From Alcanivoracaceae bacterium (GTDB taxonomy: Bacteria; Pseudomonadota; Gammaproteobacteria; Xanthomonadales; Marinicellaceae): a DNA stretch of 64,000 nucleotides. The position numbers and the translations under genes are program-made. This document shows, piece after piece, positions 14,848-23,231 of this stretch. The notes below the pieces were generated by a model that was not told the origin of the DNA, ran no database searches, and was given only the letters and a program-made list of their open reading frames with translations. Location of the stretch: assembly GCA_016744455.1 (NCBI GenBank), contig JADGEI010000003.1:1-64000 (forward strand). Direction: 5' to 3'. Numbering within the stretch: position 1 is the first letter of the stretch; every line of letters begins with the position of its first letter.

Positions 14848-17046
14848 ATGAAAAACAAATCAAAAAAGACAAGGAAGAACCCTTTCAATATAGCCGATCC
14901 ACATTACGCAGAGCAACTCGAAAAATACGACAACCCAATCCCAAGTCGACCTGCCTTATTGGATTATTTAACTCAACAAAAGAAAATACTCAAACTCGAA
15001 AAAATTGCCGAACTTATTGGCATACAAAATGAAGATCAATTCGAAGGATTGAGTCGCAGATTGAATGCCATGGTGCATGATGGGTCATTATTTATTAACC
15101 GAAAAAATGGTTTTGGAGTAAGAGATAAAACAGATCTCATTAAAGGGGTAGTACAAGCTCACCCTGATGGCTTTGGATTTTTAGCCTCACCAGAATTAGA
15201 AAAAGATGGTTTTATATTACCACGCGAAATGCGTAAAGTCATGGATGGTGATACAGTACTTGCCAGTATACAAGAAGGGCGTCGTAAAAATAAAGAAGAA
15301 GCCTATATTGTAGAAATTTTAGAACGGGCACACAAGACATTAGTCGGTAAATTTTCGCATAAAAAAGGCCAAGGCATTGTCGTACCAGATAATACTGCAA
15401 TTGATGATATCATCATTCCAGCAGGAAGCGAAGCCACAGCCACAGAAGGAGATTTTGTTACAGTATTAATCAATGAATATCCCAATCGCCATCGACCTGC
15501 AATTGGAGAAGTCATTGCCATTATCGGTCAAAAACTAAACTCTCGTTTGGCGATGGAACTAACTATGGCATCGGCCAATTTACCACACGAATGGCCTGAT
15601 GATTTTGATCGTGTAGTCTCCTATATACCAACCAAAGTTAACGATGAAGACCTCACAGAAGATGTTGTGGATATTCGCCATTTACCATTGGTGACCATTG
15701 ATGGTGAAGACGCACGTGATTTTGATGATGCTGTTTATGCGGAAAAAAATGATAAGGGCTGGCGATTAATTGTTGCCATTGCTGATGTATCAAAATATGT
15801 TCCACCCAATTCTGAAATTGACAAAGAAGCCTATAAACGTGGTACATCTGTTTACTTTCCTGGCAAGGTTATCCCTATGTTGCCCTTGGAGTTATCTAAC
15901 GGAATTTGTTCACTTAACCCACAGGTCGATCGCATGTGTATGGTTTGTGACATGTTGATTAACAAACAAGGTGGCATTAAAAAACACCGTTTTTACCGTG
16001 CTGTAATGCATTCTCATGCACGCATTACTTACAAACAATGTTGGAGTTATCTAGACAAAGGAAATAAGCTCAAAAACTGGCATGAAAAAGTCCCTGTGGC
16101 TTTAGATACCATGAATGAACTCTATAAAACAATGAGCATTGAAAAAGAAAGTCGTGGTGCAATCTCATTCAATTCAACTGATGTATTTATATCCATCGAC
16201 AAAGAAGGTCAAGTCTCAGGGATAACACCTTACACACGTAATGATGCACATAAATTAATTGAAGCCTTTATGATTGCAGCCAATATATGTGCCGCACAAT
16301 TTGTCGAAAAGCATAAGATCCCTGCTGCTTACCGTGTACATGACACACCACCATTACGTAAACTTACTGAGTTAAAAGACTTTTTACATTCATTAGGGAT
16401 TAAACCCAGTTTCAGTGACCCCGTTGCTCCGAAAGATTTCGAACGCATAATCAATCAAATTCAAGATCGTCCTGATGTCAACCTGATTGAGACTGTGTTA
16501 TTACGCTCCCAAGCTTTAGCAAGTTATGAAGCCGAAAATGGCGGGCACTTTGGTTTAGCCTTAGATCACTATGCACATTTTACATCTCCAATCAGGCGTT
16601 ATCCAGATTTGATGATTCATCGAGCAATCGAATACATCATTAGCAAGAACAAACCCAAACGATACATCTATTCTTCTGCTAAAGCTGAAGAAATGACAGC
16701 TCAATGTTCAACAAACGAACGTCGAGCCGAACAAGCTTCTCGTGATGTTGATGCACGTTTAAAATGTATGTATATGGAACAATTTATTGGTGAAGAAATG
16801 ACTGGCATAATATCTGGTGTGACCCATTTCGGTGTATTTGTCACGTTAGATAATATTATGGTCGATGGCCTTATTCACGTGACTTCATTACCTAATGACT
16901 ATTATCATCATGAAAAAACTCACCATAAATTAGTGGGAGAACGATCGGGTTCAGTCTTTCAATTGGCAGACAAAATCAAAATTTCTGTGGCAGCTGTTTC
17001 AATTGATGATCGGAAGATTGATTTTGAGTTTATTGAAAAATTATAG
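14848..17046 (+). CDS. rnr: Ribonuclease R
   Basis: Start chosen at 14848 (MKNKSKKTRKNPFNIADPHY), aligning with known RNase R N-termini; an in-frame ATG at 14812 lies in probable promoter sequence. The 732-residue product has the full layout: a winged-helix start (LDYLTQQKK, FEGLSRRLNAM), two cold-shock domains (VQAHPDGFGFL, GFILP), the RNB catalytic domain with VTIDGEDARDFDDAV (from about residue 282, metal-binding Asp residues intact) and RGTSVYFPGKVIPMLPLELS, the HFGLALDHYAHFTSPIRRYP motif, and a C-terminal S1 domain (about 649-732). The very basic tail of E. coli RNase R is missing. It is a processive 3'-5' exoribonuclease of structured RNA. It is flanked by inverted repeat copies R1 and R2 and separated from rlmB by 5 kb. 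Confidence 0.95.
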   Translation: MKNKSKKTRKNPFNIADPHYAEQLEKYDNPIPSRPALLDYLTQQKKILKLEKIAELIGIQNEDQFEGLSRRLNAMVHDGSLFINRKNGFGVRDKTDLIKGVVQAHPDGFGFLASPELEKDGFILPREMRKVMDGDTVLASIQEGRRKNKEEAYIVEILERAHKTLVGKFSHKKGQGIVVPDNTAIDDIIIPAGSEATATEGDFVTVLINEYPNRHRPAIGEVIAIIGQKLNSRLAMELTMASANLPHEWPDDFDRVVSYIPTKVNDEDLTEDVVDIRHLPLVTIDGEDARDFDDAVYAEKNDKGWRLIVAIADVSKYVPPNSEIDKEAYKRGTSVYFPGKVIPMLPLELSNGICSLNPQVDRMCMVCDMLINKQGGIKKHRFYRAVMHSHARITYKQCWSYLDKGNKLKNWHEKVPVALDTMNELYKTMSIEKESRGAISFNSTDVFISIDKEGQVSGITPYTRNDAHKLIEAFMIAANICAAQFVEKHKIPAAYRVHDTPPLRKLTELKDFLHSLGIKPSFSDPVAPKDFERIINQIQDRPDVNLIETVLLRSQALASYEAENGGHFGLALDHYAHFTSPIRRYPDLMIHRAIEYIISKNKPKRYIYSSAKAEEMTAQCSTNERRAEQASRDVDARLKCMYMEQFIGEEMTGIISGVTHFGVFVTLDNIMVDGLIHVTSLPNDYYHHEKTHHKLVGERSGSVFQLADKIKISVAAVSIDDRKIDFEFIEKL

Positions 17047-17190
17047 AACAGTGCGATTCAACAAACAATAATGCACTTATAAAACCCGCGGTAAAATGCC
17101 TTGGGGTTTAATAGAAGGAAAGTTACACCCCATTATGGAGTGTTCTCTGAAACCAATCAATTTTCTCAATTCTTCTGTAATGGTATTTTA
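17047..17190. other. Gap after rnr, no gene
   Basis: Between the rnr stop and repeat R2 there is no supported gene. A stretch near 17105-17145 contains GGGGTTTAATAGAAGGAAAG then TTACACCCC, a GGGGT/ACCCC inverted pair without a following T run, so a terminator for rnr is not evident. Confidence 0.4.
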
Positions 17191-17350
17191 GAGAGCTTGT
17201 ATAACTTGTGGAACGTGTAAAAAAGTTGCTAAAAACACCACTCACCGTTAAAAAAATTTCAAATAGCGCGCTATTTGACGCATTTTTTGCCTTGATTGGT
17301 GTATTTATCACTCTTTTACCCACTGTCCCAGAGTTGTGCAAAACTCTCTT
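17191..17350 (-). repeat. Dispersed ~160 bp repeat, copy R2 (inverted relative to R1)
   Basis: Read on the minus strand it starts AGAGAGTTTTGCACAACTCT and shares GGGACAGTGG, GAGTGATAAA, ACACCAATCAAG and AAATGCGTCAAATAG with R1, with indels only in the middle. It ends 5 bp before the stop codon of the beta-helix gene (17356). R1 and R2 are inverted about 2.7 kb apart with rnr between them, so recombination could flip that segment. An open frame crosses R2 on the minus strand and resembles peptide encoded by R3, but it has no start signals. Confidence 0.75.
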
Positions 17351-17355
17351 TTAAT

Positions 17356-20300
17356 TTAATCTTCAAAACCATTAGTAAATATATTCACAGCTGTTATTGA
17401 TCCAAATTCAAATGCACCTAAATCTCTATTATTTATAGAATCAAAACTTCTTTGGTCGGCTAAAGTTGCATTAACATCTCCTTGATCTATGGCATCACTA
17501 CCCACTAAAAGTGCATGGGTTTTTACACACCCGCCATCAGCTAATTTGACTATGCAAAGATTATCTTCTAAATTTGGGTTGATATTGAGGTTAGATGTAA
17601 GTGTTGTACCTGGGCAACTGTGATTGATGTCATCGGATAAATTATTGCTGCCATTGAGTGTCCCGTTGTTTTGAATTAAACAGGCATCTATTAGTGAATT
17701 GTTTATTGAACTGATGGTTCCAGTAAACGTATGAATGCCAATTCCGTTATTAACAAATGTGCTATTTGATATGTTAGTTATTATTGATTCATTGCTGATT
17801 GCATGACTATTAGTATTACCAGAAAACGTATCGTTTTCAATAGTGGTGATAATAGCTCCGGTTATATTATAGATACCCGCGCCAGCAAACACGCTGTTAT
17901 TAGTATCAAAGGTATTTCTGGCAATGGTAGTAATCGTGCCATTAGAAATATTGGCAATACCGCCGCCGCCAAAAAAGGCATTATTTAAGGTAAATTCATT
18001 GTTAACAATACTTACAATCTGACCATCATCATTTGCCAGCCCACCACCAATAAAATCGGGCACATCATTTTGCTCGAATATACTGTTGTTTATATGTGAA
18101 ACTGTGCCTTGATAATTATAAATCCCTCCACCAGTTGCCGCTCCATTTTTAGAAAACACTGAATCATTCACCGATAAACTACCCTGATTGTAAATCCCAC
18201 CTCCATAGAATTTATGTACTTGACTGTTTTGGCTAACACATCCATTGGCTATGATGATAGTGCTTAAGTCAAGTGAACCCGAATCTGCAATACGCAACAA
18301 CCTGAATCTATTAGGGTCCTCAGGTGCACTGCCCGAAAGAAAGCCGCAAGTTAAATTGGTATCGCGTGATAAACTAAAACCCATACCATTAATAATCAAC
18401 GGAGATGTGATGGCAGGAGTTCCTGTTCGACCTTTGGAAGCAATATCATGAAAGATTCCGGTATCAATGTTTTCAAATAGCTGTGAAAGTACAATGTCAT
18501 TGCCTAAGTTAATGGTGTCTGTTGTTGTATTGTTGGCATTGGCGCAGGTTATGGCTTGTCTTAAATCAGTCGCGTTGGTAACTGATTCTGTAAAAGTAGA
18601 GTTGATATTAATTTGTAACTGACTGCATTGTTGTTCAGATGTTAAAAACTCAAAAGCACCGGCATCCCTCAATCCATCTATAATGACAAAATCGCGTTGG
18701 TCTGTATTATCAGTAGTCGCATTGATGAAATTTATCGCTTCGCTAGTTGCTAGTAATGCATGCGTTTTATTGCAACTCCCATCTGCCAGTACATTTTTGC
18801 ACCCATTATCTGCTAAATCACTCACTGTGTTGGCATTTAAATTCGTCGCAATATTCACGCTACAATTATTACTCTGACTAATATTGTTAGATATATTGTT
18901 ATCACCCTGCACATCACCAAATCCCACAGACCCACAGTTTGCTCTTGTACCTATATTATTATGAAACAATGAATTATTTAATTGGCTTAATCCACTTGAT
19001 GTATAAATTGCAGCGCCTTCTGAGCTCGCTTCGTTTTTTGAAAAAGTAGTATGTTTAATGTCTTGAAATGAACCAGAGTTGAAAGCGGCACCACCATCGG
19101 TTGCCTTGTTTGTTGAAAGTGTACTGTGCAATACCAACCCAACGCTCCCCTCATTGTAGATTCCTCCACCATCAATTGATGCTTCATTATTTGAAATGGT
19201 GCTTTTTATAATATGTGAGATTTGAGATTTGTTATAAATTCCACCACCATCAACTGCTGATGTGTTACCTGTAATACTGGAATTGACAATATCTGCAATG
19301 CTGCTTGTAGAATCATTATAAATTCCACCACCCTTGGCATTGCTAACTGATATAACAGAATTATCTTTAATAATGCTATTTTCTATCAAGGTAATTGTAG
19401 CCAAAGTATTTTCTATACCACCACCGTTAAACCCTGCGATATTATTAGAAATAACCGTACTATCCAACAAAGAAATAATGGGTGTTATACCCCCACTAGC
19501 TTTTGAATTGCTGATCCCGGCACCAAAATCTGCTTGATTATTTGTTATGGTACTGTTGGTTATAGCTAACTGGCCATTACTTAAGATACCAGCACCACGT
19601 GATATTGATGAATCAGAATCAACACAACCATTTTTCAGGCTTATATTATTAAAATGGGCGATGCCAGAACTGGTGACTTTGGCAATTCTAAATTCAGTAT
19701 TAACCTCTACATTATCAATCTCACAAGGATAATTAGGGTTTCTTTGTAAAGTATGACCATTACCGATAATAGTCATTGGTGTTTTTATCAAAACTGTACC
19801 AGTAGCACCCTGACCATCGTTTGCAACATATTGTTTATCTAGGTTAATATCCGCAATTAGTTCTATATCATCAGCTGTTTGGTCATCAAGATTAGCACAA
19901 GTAATGGCCTGATTTAGTTGATATGAGTTGGATACTTCAGCAGTAAAACCCGCAACAGGATCATCATTTATCACTATGCCTACTTGGGTACATTGTTGCC
20001 CACCTGTTAAAAATTCATAGGCACCAATATCCCGACGAATATCAATGTTATTAAACCCTCTTTGGTCAATGCCAATGATTGCGACAGCAGGATTTATTGC
20101 TTGACTGCCAACTCCTAAGCCTTGGGTTTTGATACAAGTGCCATCGGCCAGTGGTGTCATACATCCATTATCCGCTAAAGGCAAGAGGTTAATTTGAGAA
20201 GATTGGCTACCTGAACAACCACCACTGCTGTTATCAGTCATACCGATATTGCTGATAAAACTGCCGCCATCATTGAAGCATTCATTTGTGCCACCACCAT

Positions 20301-21255
20301 GTTGACTAAAGAGAAAAGCTAGAATATCAACTGATCCAGTTGATGTGTTGAAAATGGCACTGCCATTATTGCTTGCGCTGTTATTTGCTAAGGTATTATT
20401 TAGAGAGTTATTTACCTTTGCATTGTCATTATAAATTGCACCGCCATCTCCATTAGATGCGTCATTATCTGAAAAAGTAGTATTTATCAAGCTCACGGTT
20501 GAGTTTTGAATACCTCCTGCCCCATCAATATTAAATACACCACCACCGTGATTACCAGCAATATTGCCTTCAAATGTACTACTAGATATATTTGTGGTGC
20601 TGGTAAAATTACTTAAGCCTGCACCGCCAAAGTTTGTCGTATTATTTTTAAAATAACTATTGACCACTGTACTTGAAGCAAAAGTGGTATCCATACCACC
20701 ACCACGAAATTCAGCAGCATTATTTGTAAATATTGAATTTCTGACACTTAAAGTGCCACCAAAATTAAGAATACCGCCACCTATCTTACTATCGGTTGTC
20801 ATCCCATCGGCACAACCATTTTTTAGAATTATATTTTGTAAATCCAAACTGCCAGGGCTTGCTATTCGTAATAAACGGAACTCGCCTGCTTCTTCTGTCA
20901 AATTCAAAGCACATTGAGATGAGTCATCACGTTCTATTGTATATCCATTTCCTTCAAGAAGTATTTGAGATGTTATCGCGGGAGTTCCTGTACGACCAAA
21001 ACTGGCATCATTTTCATAGTGATCATTTAATATGGTGTCTTCCGTTAATTCGATAATATCACCACCATTATCAGCATCGTCTCCTGTCGTACATTGCCCT
21101 ACAGCAGTATTGCTATTGGCTGATAATATAGCGTCAATTATCGAACAATTATTGTCTACAGTGATATTAGCAGCTTGTGTAAAGCCTGTTATCATAAACA
21201 ATAGAGTGCCTGTTAACTTATAGTGGGTTTTATAATTTAAATGTCTTTTTTTCAT
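17356..21255 (-). CDS. Giant secreted beta-helix protein with three anchor-Q-like modules and GFE tail
   Basis: A 1299-residue protein with a signal peptide (LTGTLLFMITGFTQA). Three homologous modules of about 400 residues follow. Each starts with an N-D-x-C-S-L/A-x-x-x-I-type segment, runs through many right-handed beta-helix turns (GGGIYN, NSTITNN, SFTNN-like steps of about 22 residues) and closes with a D-N-G-C...A-D-G-x-C-x-K-T / DQR-F / RD-x-GAYEF block. That closing block matches what is annotated as a choice-of-anchor Q domain. The chain ends NIFTNGFED. It resembles polymorphic outer-membrane / adhesin-type surface proteins. The stop codon abuts repeat copy R2. It lies, with the DUF3592 gene, between rnr and rlmB. 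Ligand and attachment mechanism are unknown. Confidence 0.85.
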   Translation of the reverse strand: MKKRHLNYKTHYKLTGTLLFMITGFTQAANITVDNNCSIIDAILSANSNTAVGQCTTGDDADNGGDIIELTEDTILNDHYENDASFGRTGTPAITSQILLEGNGYTIERDDSSQCALNLTEEAGEFRLLRIASPGSLDLQNIILKNGCADGMTTDSKIGGGILNFGGTLSVRNSIFTNNAAEFRGGGMDTTFASSTVVNSYFKNNTTNFGGAGLSNFTSTTNISSSTFEGNIAGNHGGGVFNIDGAGGIQNSTVSLINTTFSDNDASNGDGGAIYNDNAKVNNSLNNTLANNSASNNGSAIFNTSTGSVDILAFLFSQHGGGTNECFNDGGSFISNIGMTDNSSGGCSGSQSSQINLLPLADNGCMTPLADGTCIKTQGLGVGSQAINPAVAIIGIDQRGFNNIDIRRDIGAYEFLTGGQQCTQVGIVINDDPVAGFTAEVSNSYQLNQAITCANLDDQTADDIELIADINLDKQYVANDGQGATGTVLIKTPMTIIGNGHTLQRNPNYPCEIDNVEVNTEFRIAKVTSSGIAHFNNISLKNGCVDSDSSISRGAGILSNGQLAITNSTITNNQADFGAGISNSKASGGITPIISLLDSTVISNNIAGFNGGGIENTLATITLIENSIIKDNSVISVSNAKGGGIYNDSTSSIADIVNSSITGNTSAVDGGGIYNKSQISHIIKSTISNNEASIDGGGIYNEGSVGLVLHSTLSTNKATDGGAAFNSGSFQDIKHTTFSKNEASSEGAAIYTSSGLSQLNNSLFHNNIGTRANCGSVGFGDVQGDNNISNNISQSNNCSVNIATNLNANTVSDLADNGCKNVLADGSCNKTHALLATSEAINFINATTDNTDQRDFVIIDGLRDAGAFEFLTSEQQCSQLQININSTFTESVTNATDLRQAITCANANNTTTDTINLGNDIVLSQLFENIDTGIFHDIASKGRTGTPAITSPLIINGMGFSLSRDTNLTCGFLSGSAPEDPNRFRLLRIADSGSLDLSTIIIANGCVSQNSQVHKFYGGGIYNQGSLSVNDSVFSKNGAATGGGIYNYQGTVSHINNSIFEQNDVPDFIGGGLANDDGQIVSIVNNEFTLNNAFFGGGGIANISNGTITTIARNTFDTNNSVFAGAGIYNITGAIITTIENDTFSGNTNSHAISNESIITNISNSTFVNNGIGIHTFTGTISSINNSLIDACLIQNNGTLNGSNNLSDDINHSCPGTTLTSNLNINPNLEDNLCIVKLADGGCVKTHALLVGSDAIDQGDVNATLADQRSFDSINNRDLGAFEFGSITAVNIFTNGFED

Positions 21256-21387
21256 TTTTTATTCTCTTGTAAATTTGAAATCCTGCTTATTTAACTGTAT
21301 GCGAATTTAGCAAGTAAAAGCGGACAAAGAACATTAAGAAACTCGAAAATTATTTTCCAAGCCTTAAAACACCTCTGAGTAACAATT

Positions 21388-21930
21388 TTATTTCAACAGC
21401 ATCACAGCAGTTATCAAGAATGTAATGCCTGCCAATGGGGCTGTAAGATTAAAAGAATTTTGTAACCAATTTGGACGTTTTAGTTTATTTTTATCCAGTC
21501 GAATAATCCCTAACTCAAAGATTAAATTAGCCAACATTAACAACCCTGAAATAAACATCACATAAAAAACAATAGGCACGCCTTTTGTAATCACAGTATA
21601 TTCTGGGTTACTCGGATTGACATAAATGGTTAACTTTGAGCCAATAGGGTAATGCGCTACACCACGTGATTTATTCTTGTATCCATGGGTAACACGGTTG
21701 GAAAAATATTCAACACCTTGATAAGTGTAATTATAGCCAAAATGCATATGAATTGGAGGCAATCTATCTTGCATCGCCTTACCATAAGTTTTATACGACT
21801 CAGAAACTTTGGCAGATGTTGGAACATACCCATTGTCTTGAGCTTGTTTAAATGTGATGACACTAAAACTCAAAAGGCAAAAGCATATAAGCCATTTAAG
21901 TAATTTGAAATAATCTATTTTTGTTACCAT
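21388..21930 (-). CDS. DUF3592 membrane protein
   Basis: Start placed at 21930 (MVTKIDYFKLLKWL), giving 180 residues; upstream in-frame codons to 21981 lack support. Three membrane segments occur: near the N-terminus (WLICFCLLSFSVITF), after the central domain (VPIVFYVMFISGLLMLANLI) and at the end (LTAPLAGITFLITAVMLL). Between the first two is the DUF3592 extracytoplasmic domain: YNYTYQGVEYFSNRV and YPIGSKLTIYVNPSNPEYTV. The family is widespread with no defined function. It is upstream of the beta-helix gene on the same strand, 132 bp away, and divergent from rlmB. Confidence 0.82.
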   Translation of the reverse strand: MVTKIDYFKLLKWLICFCLLSFSVITFKQAQDNGYVPTSAKVSESYKTYGKAMQDRLPPIHMHFGYNYTYQGVEYFSNRVTHGYKNKSRGVAHYPIGSKLTIYVNPSNPEYTVITKGVPIVFYVMFISGLLMLANLIFELGIIRLDKNKLKRPNWLQNSFNLTAPLAGITFLITAVMLLK

Positions 21931-22106
21931 AAAGCTATAACCCTTATTCCTAAACCTGTAGTTTTTTGTTGCTCTGTCCATAAAGCTAAAAAAAAGCCAC
22001 TATCGATTTCGAAAACTGAGGTTTTGCACAAGAAAAACCATAACTAATCAATGCCTTCCATGGTAACATACAACAGCTTTCATCTGTATGACATCTGGTA
22101 GGTATA

Positions 22107-22916
22107 ATGAACAAAACACAAACCGAGTGGATTTTTGGTATCCATGCATTAAACTCTGCCATTCAGAGACATCCTGAGAACATTGTCCAAATTGTTATCG
22201 CAAATAATAGCCGTAATCCACGATTAGAAAGCAGTATAGAAACGGCACAAAAACTTGGTTTAAAAACCACATACGAACCACTACAGTATTTAAACAAACA
22301 TTGTAAGGAGCGTCATCAAGGTATTATCGCACTAATAAAAATTCCCAAATTGCCAGATGAAAGTGATTTAAAAAATGACTTAAAAAAATTAGAGACCCCT
22401 TTTATCCTTATCCTAGACAATATTGAAGACCCCAGAAACCTCGGCGCGTGTTTACGTAGTGCTGACGCTGCTGGTGTTGATATGATCATCTTTCCAAAAC
22501 ACAAATCAGCAGGGCTCACACCCGTGGCAAAAAAGACTGCGGCTGGTGCCGCCGATAGTTTAAAAATTTACCAAGTCACTAATATCGTCAAATCATTAGA
22601 AATCCTTAAAGACAATGGAGTCTGGGTAGCCGGTACTGATCTAGCTGATCAATCAAGCAGTATCTATAAAGCCGATCTAAAAGGGCCACTTGGCATTGTA
22701 CTCGGTAATGAAGGTAAAGGCATCCGACCACTGGTTCGCAAACATTGTGATTTTTTAATTCACATCCCAATGTTTGGTACAGTTCAAAGTTTAAATGTCT
22801 CAGTAGCGACAGGAATTGTTTTATTTGAAGCTGTTAGGCAAAGAAACTTACATATAAGTTCTTGTTCAAAAGACAACCCCCGCTACACCAATATTACTCA
22901 CACTAATGATCTTTAG
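22107..22916 (+). CDS. rlmB: 23S rRNA (guanosine-2'-O)-methyltransferase RlmB
   Basis: A 269-residue SPOUT methyltransferase. The N-terminal substrate-binding domain starts WIFGIHALNSAIQRHPEN and includes HQGIIALI. The trefoil-knot catalytic domain has NIEDPRNLGACLRSADAAGV, VLGNEGKGIRPLV and IPMFGTVQSLNVSVATGIVL, the three SPOUT motifs, ending in FEAVRQR. It methylates G2251 of 23S rRNA in E. coli. The start follows GGTAGGT and aligns with E. coli RlmB. In many gammaproteobacteria rlmB directly follows rnr; here 5 kb of minus-strand genes separate them, so it needs its own promoter. A short extra tail after FEAVRQR is unusual but harmless. Confidence 0.95.
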   Translation: MNKTQTEWIFGIHALNSAIQRHPENIVQIVIANNSRNPRLESSIETAQKLGLKTTYEPLQYLNKHCKERHQGIIALIKIPKLPDESDLKNDLKKLETPFILILDNIEDPRNLGACLRSADAAGVDMIIFPKHKSAGLTPVAKKTAAGAADSLKIYQVTNIVKSLEILKDNGVWVAGTDLADQSSSIYKADLKGPLGIVLGNEGKGIRPLVRKHCDFLIHIPMFGTVQSLNVSVATGIVLFEAVRQRNLHISSCSKDNPRYTNITHTNDL

Positions 22917-23144
22917 GTTTTCTTAGACCTAGTAATAGGATTGAAAACACATCGTGACTTCTCTATCGGGATTTGGTAATTAACTATATAAACCAGCCCA
23001 ACAATCAAAGAAAACTCTTTTCGCATAAAAAAATATTATCATTAGCACAATTTTTTCTAATTAACAGGAATAAATGCGACTTTGCTCACATTTTATGCTA
23101 TTTTATCATGGCAATATAAGCTGGCTGAATTATACAATAATAAA

Positions 23145-23173
23145 TTGACACAAATTGTCATCACAAATAACAA
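23145..23173 (+). promoter_or_regulatory. Sigma-70-type promoter of the subtilase gene
   Basis: TTGACA (23145-23150), a 17 bp spacer, then TAACAA (23168-23173), giving a transcript start near 23180. It lies 59 bp before the chosen ATG (23232) and inside the longer open frame that begins at 23082, which therefore is not the coding start. The spacer contains TTGTCA, making a small inverted repeat with the -35 (TTGACA-N4-TTGTCA). Confidence 0.6.
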
Positions 23174-23231
23174 GAATCAGCACATGTTGTACACACAAAC
23201 TTTCAAAAAACAATTAGAGGAGATTCAATTC

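Noticed and set aside
17123-17341. Open frame across repeat R2 on the minus strand as a gene
   Set aside because: No ribosome site, and most of the frame is repeat sequence; it is kept only as an observation on the repeat.
23082-23231. Longer N-terminus for the subtilase
   Set aside because: A promoter lies inside this segment and the signal peptide begins only at 23232 behind a good ribosome site.
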